Shown: piece after piece, positions 56,679-64,000 of the stretch
Layout of the letters: each line of letters begins with the position of its first letter
Numbering within the stretch: position 1 is the first letter of the stretch
Translations under genes and position numbers: made by a program
The notes under the pieces: model-generated
What the model saw: the letters and a program-made list of their open reading frames with translations, nothing else
Told to the model about the DNA's origin: nothing
Database searches by the model: none
NCBI RefSeq assembly: GCF_012641745.1
Contig: NZ_WEHZ01000017.1
Coordinates: forward strand, 1 to 64,000
Length of the DNA stretch: 64,000 nt
Source: Pseudoalteromonas peptidolytica
GTDB lineage: Bacteria; Pseudomonadota; Gammaproteobacteria; Enterobacterales; Alteromonadaceae
Direction of reading: 5' to 3'

Positions 56679-57314
56679 GTGCTAAAATCTCGCGTGAAAT
56701 ATAATCAGGCACAGTTTATTACCAGTGCCCCAGATATCAGTAAACTACCACCGGATACTGGAATTGAAGTGGCTTTTGCGGGTCGTTCTAATGCAGGTAA
56801 ATCAAGTGCTCTCAATACATTAACCGATCAAAAGCTTGCTAGAACGAGTAAAACCCCCGGCCGTACCCAGCTTATTAATACCTTTTCTTTGGGCGAGGAT
56901 CAGCGTCTTATCGATTTGCCTGGCTATGGCTTTGCCAAAGTACCACTAGAAATGAAAAAGAAGTGGCAAAAAGCACTGGGTGAATACCTACAGCGTCGTA
57001 AATGCTTAAAAGGGATTGTGGTGCTAATGGATATTCGCCACCCGCTGAAAGATCTTGATATGGATCTTATCAATTGGGCAATTAGTAGCAATATACCCGT
57101 GCTTGCGCTACTGACCAAAGCGGATAAGCTAAAACAAGGTAAGCGCAAAGCTGAAGTGCTTCAAGTTCGCCGTGCCTTAGCAGAGCTAAATGGCGACATA
57201 ACGGTACATGCGTTTTCGTCCTTGAAAGGTATCGGCTTGAATGAGCTGGCTTGGAAATTAGACGAATGGTACCTGGGCCCTTTTGTTAAAGACAAGACTG
57301 AAGCTACAGAGTAA
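56679..57314 (+). CDS. engB: Ribosome-biogenesis GTPase EngB (YihA/YsxC)
   Basis: This 211-residue TRAFAC GTPase is needed for late 50S subunit assembly. G1 is [15 protein letters not shown] (about residues 31-45), G2/G3 are GRTQLIN and [10 protein letters not shown], and G4 is TKADKLK. It starts with GTG, with AGGAG 5-6 bases upstream. Proximity to polA and yihI mirrors the E. coli polA-yihA-yihI neighbourhood, with extra genes between. Confidence 0.97.
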   Translation: MLKSRVKYNQAQFITSAPDISKLPPDTGIEVAFAGRSNAGKSSALNTLTDQKLARTSKTPGRTQLINTFSLGEDQRLIDLPGYGFAKVPLEMKKKWQKALGEYLQRRKCLKGIVVLMDIRHPLKDLDMDLINWAISSNIPVLALLTKADKLKQGKRKAEVLQVRRALAELNGDITVHAFSSLKGIGLNELAWKLDEWYLGPFVKDKTEATE

Positions 57315-57342
57315 AAAGCGCCATGACGAAATAGAGGCGCGC

Positions 57343-57873
57343 CTATCCAAGATAGAAGCGCGTCTTTGCCGACATTAGATAAAATCCATTTTTATCTTCT
57401 TGCAATATCTCCACCCACTGGTAGTAGACATTTCGTGACACTCTAGCAGTTAATCCGTAATTGAGCCGCAAAAAGGGAATATCAACGCCATTTGCTCGTT
57501 CTAGCGCCAGTGGAAACATACTACTAATCGGCCATTCACGTCCTATGTTGTCCACAGCAATGATGCACGGAGCAAGTGACAAGCTTGAAGCATGTTCACA
57601 AAAGTACCACTGCTCAATCACAAAAGGATGTGCCATCACCTTCACAATGCAGCTTTCTGCCGGAGTTTTTAGCCAATAATGTGTTCCATCATAGCTTAAT
57701 ACACTCGCGAATAACGCAACGAGCGATGCTCTTTTTATCTCACTTTTTTGATGAAACCAGCGTCCATCCGTATCAATCACTATCTCGGAAAAGCCACACG
57801 AAGGTGCCGACCAGCTTTCTGTCGGCGCATGGGCTGTCACATACTGTGCAATTAATTCATCAATTTTGTTCAT
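57343..57873 (-). CDS. DUF1285 protein
   Basis: This 176-residue soluble protein has the DUF1285 pattern: VIDTDGRWFHQKSEIKRASL, followed by LFASVLSYDGTHYWLKTPAE and VMAHPFVIEQ. A structural role in nucleotide or signal binding has been suggested for the family, but no function is established to my knowledge. The ATG (57873) overlaps the yceI stop, so the two are translationally coupled. It converges on engB. Confidence 0.85.
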   Translation of the reverse strand: MNKIDELIAQYVTAHAPTESWSAPSCGFSEIVIDTDGRWFHQKSEIKRASLVALFASVLSYDGTHYWLKTPAESCIVKVMAHPFVIEQWYFCEHASSLSLAPCIIAVDNIGREWPISSMFPLALERANGVDIPFLRLNYGLTARVSRNVYYQWVEILQEDKNGFYLMSAKTRFYLG

Positions 57874-58429
57874 CAAAAACTAAATTAAAGGTGATAGGCA
57901 CACTGGTGGAAATCGTTTTTAACCCAGCGATCTTGGTGAGCGCTTCGATCCCCGCACTAAAACCGAACTGTGTTGCGTCAAGTACAACCACGTTTACTGG
58001 AGTAACGACTAAACCGTCAGCATTTTTAGTCACGAGCAAGTCTAGGGTGATCTCTTGAGTTTGACCATGAAGCGTTAGCGCAGCATTAACTCCAGTGATT
58101 GTCTGAGGCCCCATAACTAAATTACTAAGTGATTTAGAGACATTGGCCGTTATCTTCGCGTGTGGATGATCCGCAACATTGAATAACATGGTTTGCATCC
58201 GCTCGTTACGGATGGGGATCATGGTTTCTACACTGGCAAGATCAATGTTGATCTCAAGTTCACCTTGCTTAGATAGCGAGCCTGCTATTTTCTTAAAATG
58301 ATGTACTTCCGCAATATGTGTCTGTTTCACAGAAACAAAGCTGACATTACTATGTTGTTGATCAAGCTGCCAAGACGCAAAAGACTGAGCAGAAAAAAGT
58401 GCACTACCTAACAGTAGGTATTTAAGCAT
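57860..58429 (-). CDS. YceI-family periplasmic lipocalin-like protein
   Basis: This 189-residue secreted protein has a signal peptide MLKYLLLGSALFSAQSFAS. The mature YceI-like beta-barrel begins WQLDQQHSNVSFVSVKQTHI. YceI proteins bind long-chain isoprenoids or amides in an eight-stranded barrel; the physiological role is unclear. The ATG at 58429 has AAGGA 7 bases upstream. It shares a transcript with the DUF1285 gene. Confidence 0.92.
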   Translation of the reverse strand: MLKYLLLGSALFSAQSFASWQLDQQHSNVSFVSVKQTHIAEVHHFKKIAGSLSKQGELEINIDLASVETMIPIRNERMQTMLFNVADHPHAKITANVSKSLSNLVMGPQTITGVNAALTLHGQTQEITLDLLVTKNADGLVVTPVNVVVLDATQFGFSAGIEALTKIAGLKTISTSVPITFNLVFDEQN

Positions 58430-58591
58430 GACGACTTCCTTATTAATTGAGAGAACATAACGTTTGTGCACCCAGTGTAAAACGCAGTTAAAATTAAATA
58501 AAGCCCTTCTCGCTAAGGGTTTTAATACCTAGTTGCAGACTATTGCTGAAAAGGAAATTGAGACGATAATTGGAAGACACTAAAGCAGAGA

Positions 58592-58708
58592 AAAAGACGG
58601 CTCGTCAAAATAACGAGCCGCTATAGCAATCTGGGGAGAAGCTATCAATACACTGTATCCTCTTACGAGAGATACATCATCAACAGGATGTCCTACAGGA
58701 TGAGGACG
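58592..58708 (-). ncRNA. Candidate small RNA at the spf (Spot 42) position
   Basis: On the minus strand a -10-like TAGAGT (58720-58715) is followed by about 117 bases that fold into hairpins: GTATC..GATAC with an inner CTC-GTAA-GAG, and ATAGC..GCTAT. They end in a strong terminator, CGGCTCGT / ACGAGCCG with a 7-base loop then TCTTTTTC (58620-58591). No open frame of note. Length and position (downstream of polA, before engB) match Spot 42, a 109-base Hfq-binding RNA. By eye the sequence is not close to E. coli Spot 42, so homology is only suggested. Elsewhere, 58430-58591 and 58721-58882 show no gene. Confidence 0.6.
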
Positions 58709-58882
58709 GCGCGAACTCTAACAAATAGATGTCCAGAAATAAACACCAAAAAGCAAAACTTAAGCCAATTTGATAAACTTTCAACGTTAAGTTTTTTTTT
58801 GTTACTGGAGATTAACAGAAGCTACAAATTTAAGATGCTATACCGCTAGTGTTTACTTGCACACATAAGTTAAGTCATCCAC

Positions 58883-58915
58883 AAAAAAACCGTATCACCT
58901 AGAAAGATGATACGG
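58883..58915 (-). terminator. Terminator after polA
   Basis: CCGTATCA (58890-58897) pairs with TGATACGG (58908-58915), followed on the minus strand by seven U (58889-58883). It is 188 bases after the polA stop and separates polA from the small-RNA candidate. Confidence 0.85.
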
Positions 58916-59102
58916 CGCTAATACAATAAAGTTTGCGGCTTTGCCTCTCGTGTTAAGCAGTGAGTTAATCCGCTAAGTCACCTAAGCTCAACAGGCGCAA
59001 TATCAAGCTAGCCAGAGATTATTGCTTAATACACGGCAAACTTGTGCGTCAATAGCTCAGGATAACAGCTGCTAGAGAATAGGCTATTATCCCGATTTCT
59101 AG

Positions 59103-61859
59103 TTAGTGTGCCTGTTCCCAATTATCACCACTGTCAGCTTCTACCAGTAACGGGACATCTAGTGATGCTGCAGCACTCATTAACTCACAGATCTTTTCAC
59201 TGTACTCTGTCACTTTATCGCTATGGACTTCAAACACCAATTCATCATGCACTTGCATCAATAATTGAATGTCGTCACGGCTGCACGTTTGCAGCCACTC
59301 ATCCACTTTAATCATGGCCTTTTTAATAATGTCAGCAGCAGTACCTTGCATAGGAGCATTAATCGCAGCACGTTCAGCAGCCTTTCTGCGAGCACCATTA
59401 CGCGCTTTTATATCGGGTAAATACAAGCGTCGGCCAAATAAAGTCTCAACATACCCTTTCTCGGCCGCTTCTTCCCTTGTACGTTCCATATATTCCAGCA
59501 CTCCAGGGAAACGTTCAAAGTAAGTATCCATATAATGCTGTGCTTCGTTTCTTGGAATATCGAGTTGTCGCGAAAGACCAAAGGCACTCATGCCATAAAT
59601 CAAACCAAAGTTAACCGCTTTAGCTTTTCGACGCATATCTGATGTCACTTCTTCAAGCGGCACAGAAAACACCTCTGAAGCTGTAGCACTGTGCACATCT
59701 TTTCCTTCTGCAAAAGCGCTAAGTAGCCCCTTGTCTTGAGATAAGTGCGCCATGATCCTAAGCTCAATCTGGCTATAGTCTGCTGCAACAATTTGTTTAT
59801 TGGTATCTGCAACAAATGCTTGGCGAATACGACGACCAGCTTCATTGCGAATTGGAATGTTTTGTAAATTCGGATCACTTGAACTTAAACGTCCTGTCGC
59901 CGTTACAGCCTGATGATATGAAGTATGTACACGACCAGTATCAGCATTCACTAACCTCGGTAATTTATCAGTGTAAGTAGACTTCAACTTCGATAAACCG
60001 CGGTGCTCGATGATAAGCTTAGGCAATGGGTAGTCATGCGCTAACTCTTGCAGCACCTCTTCCGCTGTTGACGGCGCACCCTTTGGAGTTTTCTTGATCA
60101 CCGGTAGCTCAAGCTTGTCGAACAATATTGCCTGCAGTTGTTTGGTCGAACTGAGGTTGAATTCCTCACCTGCAATTTCAAAAGCTTGCTGTTCCAACTC
60201 TCCTAAACGCTTCTCTATCTCAACACTTTGTTTTGCAAGCATATCACCATCAATGTGTACGCCTGTGCGCTCAATTCGAGACAACACGCTTAATAGCGGC
60301 AATTCAATCTCTGTGAAGACCTGTTTTAGACTATTTTCTTTCTCAATTAATGGCCAAAGGTGTTGATGTAACCTAAGCGTAATGTCAGCATCTTCTGCTG
60401 CATAAGGTGCCGCTTTTTCCAACTCAATCTGGTTAAATGTCAGTTGATTCTTGCCTTTGCCCGCAATGTCTTCAAAGCTAATTGTTTTATGACCCAGATA
60501 TTTAAGCGCCAATGAGTCCATATCGTGGCGAGTTCCCACGCTGTTAAACACGTACGACTCTAGCATAGTATCAAAAGCGATTCCGTTTAGCTCAAGCCCT
60601 GCACGGGCAAGTACACTTTGATCGTATTTTAGATTTTGACCCACTTTTTTGATCTGGGGATCGGCAAGTAATGGCGCCATCACCTCAAACACCGCTTCTT
60701 GGGTAAGTTGCTCTGGTGCGCCGACGTAATCATGATGGATGGGTAAATAAGCTGCTTCACCCGGTGCAACAGCAAAACTCATTCCAACCAGATCCGCTTG
60801 CATATAATTAACACTGGTCGTTTCGGTATCAAAAGCGATTAAATCAGCAGCTTTTAGTTTGCTAACCCACTGCTCAAGTTGTGCTTTTGTAAGGATCGTT
60901 TCGTAGTGAGTTTCTACTTGGGCTGCCGCTGGTGCAGATCCCTCCGCTTCAATGGTAACGATATCTGATTGTTGTTGACCATCCAATAACTCAGCCAGCC
61001 AGCGCTTAAATTCACACTCACCATACAGCTCAATCAGGCGATCTTTGTCCATTTCTGCAATTTTAAATTGCTCTAGATCTTGCTCAACTTCACAATCAAG
61101 CTTAATCGTTGCCAATTCGTATGAGAGCTTCAGTTGTGCTTGATGCTCTTCTAGCTTCTTCGCCATGGTTTTGGAACCACGGAAACCCAAACCAGCGATT
61201 TTATCTAGATTATCATACAGTGAGTCTATCGACCCTAATCCTTGAAGCATGGCAAGCGCTGTCTTTTCACCCACTCCAGGTACACCCGGAATATTATCTA
61301 CTTTGTCACCCATCAGCGCGAGATAATCAATGATCAGTTCAGGACCGATACCAAACTTTTCCACCACGCCTGCGGGATCTAAAATGGTGTTTGTCATCGT
61401 GTTGATCAAAGTAACATGCTCATTAACCAATTGCGCCATGTCTTTATCACCTGTACTTATTAGTACGTGACGACTTTGCTCTGAGGCGATTTTAGAGAAG
61501 GTGCCGATCACATCGTCAGCTTCTACACCACTGATACTGACAAGTGGCAAGCCCATTGCTTTTATAATTTCATGGATTGGTTCGATCTGCGTTCTGAGAT
61601 CATCAGGCATAGGTGGGCGATGTGCCTTGTATTCGCTGTACATTTCATTACGAAAGGTTGGCCCTTTTGCGTCAAAGACTACAACCATATGACTAGGCTG
61701 ATATTGCTTCAGCAAACTCTTGAGCATATTTATCACGCCATAGATTGCCCCCGTCGCCTCACCTTTTGAGTTAGTTAAATGCGGTGGCGCATGATAAGCA
61801 CGGAACAAATAGGAAGAACCATCAACCAAGATCAAAGGGTTTTGAGGGATCTGAGACAT
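59103..61859 (-). CDS. polA: DNA polymerase I
   Basis: This 918-residue enzyme fills gaps in repair and replaces RNA primers. The 5' nuclease domain (1 to about 290) opens [14 protein letters not shown]. The 3'-5' exonuclease (about 330-515) keeps [10 protein letters not shown], so proofreading should be active. The polymerase domain (about 515-918) has [15 protein letters not shown] (motif A), [16 protein letters not shown] (motif B) and [10 protein letters not shown] (motif C). Length is near that of E. coli Pol I (928). Confidence 0.98.
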   Translation of the reverse strand: MSQIPQNPLILVDGSSYLFRAYHAPPHLTNSKGEATGAIYGVINMLKSLLKQYQPSHMVVVFDAKGPTFRNEMYSEYKAHRPPMPDDLRTQIEPIHEIIKAMGLPLVSISGVEADDVIGTFSKIASEQSRHVLISTGDKDMAQLVNEHVTLINTMTNTILDPAGVVEKFGIGPELIIDYLALMGDKVDNIPGVPGVGEKTALAMLQGLGSIDSLYDNLDKIAGLGFRGSKTMAKKLEEHQAQLKLSYELATIKLDCEVEQDLEQFKIAEMDKDRLIELYGECEFKRWLAELLDGQQQSDIVTIEAEGSAPAAAQVETHYETILTKAQLEQWVSKLKAADLIAFDTETTSVNYMQADLVGMSFAVAPGEAAYLPIHHDYVGAPEQLTQEAVFEVMAPLLADPQIKKVGQNLKYDQSVLARAGLELNGIAFDTMLESYVFNSVGTRHDMDSLALKYLGHKTISFEDIAGKGKNQLTFNQIELEKAAPYAAEDADITLRLHQHLWPLIEKENSLKQVFTEIELPLLSVLSRIERTGVHIDGDMLAKQSVEIEKRLGELEQQAFEIAGEEFNLSSTKQLQAILFDKLELPVIKKTPKGAPSTAEEVLQELAHDYPLPKLIIEHRGLSKLKSTYTDKLPRLVNADTGRVHTSYHQAVTATGRLSSSDPNLQNIPIRNEAGRRIRQAFVADTNKQIVAADYSQIELRIMAHLSQDKGLLSAFAEGKDVHSATASEVFSVPLEEVTSDMRRKAKAVNFGLIYGMSAFGLSRQLDIPRNEAQHYMDTYFERFPGVLEYMERTREEAAEKGYVETLFGRRLYLPDIKARNGARRKAAERAAINAPMQGTAADIIKKAMIKVDEWLQTCSRDDIQLLMQVHDELVFEVHSDKVTEYSEKICELMSAAASLDVPLLVEADSGDNWEQAH

Positions 61860-61971
61860 AAATATTGGATCCTAAATTAGTCTTTTACAGAGTAGAATGT
61901 AAGGATGCCACAAGGCACAAGATAAAACGAGTTTCACGTTAGCCTATCATTTGGATATTGCAAGTTGAGCC

Positions 61972-61980
61972 TGTGGATAA
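61972..61980. promoter_or_regulatory. DnaA box 1 upstream of polA
   Basis: TGTGGATAA is the perfect reverse complement of the consensus DnaA box TTATCCACA, 113 bases upstream of the polA start. Confidence 0.6.
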
Positions 61981-62100
61981 CTTTGTAGACAAACACGAAA
62001 AATTGCTCCAGAACTTTCAACTTGAAGTCAGAGTACGATTTAAGGCTTTGGTTTACTTGCGTTTTTAGAGCTTTTTTAGTTGTTATTATCTTTAGCCATT

Positions 62101-62109
62101 TGTGGATAA
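62101..62109. promoter_or_regulatory. DnaA box 2 upstream of polA
   Basis: A second perfect TGTGGATAA lies 129 bases from the first in the same orientation, within the divergent polA/elbB region. Confidence 0.6.
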
Positions 62110-62291
62110 AGAATTTTATTGGTCACACATTTTAGAGCGTATGAACAAAAAATAGCCTGATTTTCTCAAGCGGAGGAGTATACTACCACAAATGATCAAA
62201 GATCATAGAAGATCCTTTATAATTTTTTAATTAGGCCATAATTCTTTTTATGTATATAGCGCGCGCAACAAGACGTTAGAAGGAGAAATGA

Positions 62292-62942
62292 ATGAAAAAA
62301 GTAGCAGTAATTTTTAGTGGCTGTGGTGTATTTGACGGTGCAGAGATCCATGAATCGGTACTAACCTTACTTAATCTAGAAAAAGTAGGAGCAAGCTACC
62401 AGTGTTTTGCACCTAATATTGATCAGTTCCATGTGATCAACCACTTAACAGGCGAGACACAAGAAGAACGTCGTAATGTACTAGTGGAAGCTGCACGTAT
62501 CGCGCGTGGAGAAATAGCAGACTTGGAGACTCTCAATGCAGATGAATTTGATGCACTTGTCATACCTGGCGGCTTTGGTGTCGCGAAAAACCTGTCTGAT
62601 TTCGCTTTTAAAGGTGCCGAATCAACGATTTTAGAAAGTATAAAAATCGTATGTCGTGCGTTTAACAGCCAACAAAAACCAATAGCATATTTATGTATTG
62701 CACCGGCGCTCATCCCACATATTCATGCACCAGGTACGCTTGCAACCATAGGCTCTGATGTTGATACCGCAGCTGCTATTAATACGTTAGGAGCAAAGCA
62801 TGTTGAGTGTACAGTATCTGACATCGTAGTTGATGAAGGTGAAAAAGTGATATCAACACCAGCGTATATGTTGGCATCCTCGGTGCTAGAGGCAGCTTCT
62901 GGAATTGAAAAAGCCATCTCAAAGTTAGTAGAAATGGCTTAA
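62292..62942 (+). CDS. elbB: Isoprenoid biosynthesis glyoxalase ElbB
   Basis: This 216-residue DJ-1/PfpI-superfamily protein opens KKVAVIFSGCGVFDGAEIHE, an ElbB signature. The nucleophile-elbow cysteine is in IAYLCIAPALIPH. E. coli ElbB has weak glyoxalase activity and was linked to isoprenoid output; the true role is unsettled. It is divergent from polA. A GGGCAA..TTGCCC hairpin (63072-63088) in the following gap lacks a U-tract. Confidence 0.93.
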   Translation: MKKVAVIFSGCGVFDGAEIHESVLTLLNLEKVGASYQCFAPNIDQFHVINHLTGETQEERRNVLVEAARIARGEIADLETLNADEFDALVIPGGFGVAKNLSDFAFKGAESTILESIKIVCRAFNSQQKPIAYLCIAPALIPHIHAPGTLATIGSDVDTAAAINTLGAKHVECTVSDIVVDEGEKVISTPAYMLASSVLEAASGIEKAISKLVEMA

Positions 62943-63224
62943 TATAGAAATTTACGAGTCTGTCAGACTTATCCAAGTTAGCAGGCTCTAATCCATTCTT
63001 AGGTAAATTGCGTATCTTACTTAAAGCGTATTCGTGACAACCACAAAACTTGGCTGTGGTTCTACGAATTTGGGCAAAAAGCTTGCCCTAACGCAATAAA
63101 TTAATGGTTTTAACCATTTATACTCAAGTTTACGTTTTATAAATGAACAGGTGGCGTTATAATCGCAATAATTCCGTCATCCATCATCGTGATTGAACAC
63201 GTTCAAACGAAGTGAGCAAGGTAA

Positions 63225-63617
63225 ATGAAAAAACTTTCAGCAGCACTTTTATTGCTATCAACAGCCGCAGTTGCGCAACCATATGACAATTCTTTAACTG
63301 AAGAAGCGATTAAACAACGCCTTCAGCCAATCGGTTCAGTATATTTAGCTGGTGCTGAAAGTGCAGCAGCAGCGGTACCAGCTGGCCCTCGCTCAGGCGA
63401 ACAAGTTTACCAAGCTTCTTGTTTCGCTTGTCACGGTACTGGCGCGCTAGGTGCTCCTAAAACAGCTGATGACTGGGCTGCACGTCTAGCCAAAGGCTCT
63501 GAAGTACTACTAGACCATGCGATTAATGGGTTTAATGCAATGCCACCTCGTGGTACTTGTATGGACTGTTCTGATGATGAAATCGCAGCAGCTATCGAGT
63601 TTATGACAAAAAACTAG
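63225..63617 (+). CDS. Cytochrome c5 (periplasmic monoheme)
   Basis: This 130-residue secreted cytochrome has a signal peptide MKKLSAALLLLSTAAVAQPY. The heme site is SCFACHGTGALGAPKTADDW, the Met ligand lies in NGFNAMPPRG, and TCMDCSDDEI holds the extra cysteine pair that typifies c5 cytochromes. An alanine-rich linker (about 46-56) separates the signal region from the heme domain. It is not in an operon; a clean terminator follows. Confidence 0.95.
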   Translation: MKKLSAALLLLSTAAVAQPYDNSLTEEAIKQRLQPIGSVYLAGAESAAAAVPAGPRSGEQVYQASCFACHGTGALGAPKTADDWAARLAKGSEVLLDHAINGFNAMPPRGTCMDCSDDEIAAAIEFMTKN

Positions 63618-63656
63618 GTATTAGCTCGTTGCTGTCATGGTAACCAAAAATACATT

Positions 63657-63687
63657 AAAAAGTGCAGCCTTTATCGCTGCACTTTTT
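63657..63687 (+). terminator. Terminator after cytochrome c5
   Basis: AAAAAGTGCAGC (63657-63668) and GCTGCACTTTTT (63676-63687) form a perfect 12-bp stem around a 7-base loop, with the T-tract inside the right arm. It lies 40 bases after the stop. Confidence 0.9.
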
Positions 63688-63709
63688 CTCTAAAATATCA
63701 TGACAATTT

Positions 63710-63848
63710 ATACCAATTATCTTAATTAAGCGGTCTATTTTAAGGCATGAAAGGCTTACTATTTATTTGTTCTAAATAAGAAATTTTTAACGCAGTTAGC
63801 GTCAGATTTACTCCTTCAAATTGAGCAAGTATTAATGCTAATTGGTAT
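63710..63848 (+). repeat. MITE-like repeat family 1, copy 3 (shorter)
   Basis: The 139-base element has ends ATACCAATTA and TAATTGGTAT. It is in the same orientation as copy 2 but lacks about 24 internal bases (the AAAATCTTGTCGATAACTAG part). The conserved right half includes GTTAGCGTCAGATT-ACTCC and AAATTGAGCAAGTATTAA. It follows the cytochrome c5 terminator. The last 152 bases of the window (63849-64000) show nothing that I can identify. Confidence 0.8.
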
Positions 63849-64000
63849 GACAGATCAAGCCACAAAACAAGCTTGTAGGAATGAGAAAATTGCACTTGAC
63901 CACTTAGGTTAAAAGTGAAATTATTAAGCTCAATAATTAAACAAAAATAAGAACCGGTTTTCATCATTGGAAGAGCCACAACAACAGGTTAAGAGACTAT

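Larger units (their letters stand above)
61860..62291. other. polA / elbB divergent region
   Basis: 432 bases, AT-rich, without a gene. It holds two DnaA boxes (listed separately), three GATC sites in 20 bases (62194, 62201 and 62211), and CGGAGGAG at about 62171-62178 with no open frame of length after it. A ribosome-binding site AGAAGGAG lies 6 bases before elbB. Promoters for both genes must lie here. Confidence 0.6.

Noticed and set aside
58592..58720. Plus-strand CsrB-like RNA (two CAGGATG motifs at about 58683-58702)
   Set aside because: The U-tract terminator is on the minus strand only, and two GGA-rich motifs are too few for a CsrB-type decoy.
61860..62291. Replication origin upstream of polA
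   Set aside because: Only two DnaA boxes, no tandem 13-mers, and none of the usual origin neighbours (dnaA, dnaN, mnmG, parAB) are present.
63740..63979. 79-codon open frame on the minus strand near the window end
   Set aside because: Nearly half of it is a translation of the MITE-like repeat, it has no ribosome-binding site, and it looks like no protein family.

Overview
The window looks like a chromosomal segment of a marine gammaproteobacterium of the Alteromonadales, most likely Pseudoalteromonas or a close relative. This rests on protein resemblance and gene order judged from memory, not on a search. No rRNA, CRISPR array, prophage, transposase or recognised defence island was found. 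The only tRNA is tRNA-Trp.

Layout. From 1 to 15.9 kb, all on the minus strand, the translation and transcription core runs (in transcription order) secE-nusG / rplK-rplA / rplJ-rplL / rpoB-rpoC / rpsL-rpsG-fusA-tuf. The str operon therefore follows the rif operon directly. A tRNA-Trp sits just before secE. At 16.1-17.4 kb are deoC and a small overlapping unknown gene. A sulfate-assimilation operon (cysG-cysD-cysN-SLC13 transporter-cysC-cysQ) occupies 17.7-24.6 kb. At 24.7-31 kb are an arylamine N-acetyltransferase, a GGDEF/EAL protein divergent from an orphan ferric-binding-like periplasmic protein, a lipoprotein and an S4 RNA-binding protein. At 31.2-38.3 kb are acnA, an outer-membrane protein, a MenI-type thioesterase, a frameshifted small membrane gene, an LhgO-like oxidase and a periplasmic binding protein. 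The sulfite/PAPS reductase operon cysJ-cysI-cysH (minus) lies at 38.7-43.0 kb. Together the two cys clusters take sulfate to sulfide: uptake, ATP sulfurylase, APS kinase, PAPS reductase, siroheme-dependent sulfite reductase, and removal of PAP by CysQ.

From 43.3 to 50 kb most gene products carry export signals: a modular extracellular endonuclease, a probable DUF3103 protein, a PepSY membrane protein, a second endonuclease I, and an S41 protease lipoprotein. Several start regions carry Fur-box-like sequences. At 50-53.2 kb a LysR regulator, an FMN reductase and a phosphopantetheinyl transferase are interleaved with two inverted-repeat families. From 53.2 to 63.6 kb there is a housekeeping block: DUF2489, yihI, a methyltransferase, cytochrome c4, engB, DUF1285, yceI, polA, elbB and cytochrome c5.

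The most interesting non-coding signals are two unannotated small-RNA candidates on the minus strand. One, at about 55.02-55.31 kb, is rich in GGA motifs, ends in an intrinsic terminator and has a GacA-type box upstream, like the CsrB/RsmY/RsmZ decoy RNAs. The other, at about 58.59-58.71 kb, lies downstream of polA where Spot 42 (spf) sits in enterics and vibrios. Other points are two perfect DnaA boxes upstream of polA, a nested palindrome upstream of cysG, spaced palindromes upstream of acnA, and a three-copy MITE-like repeat.
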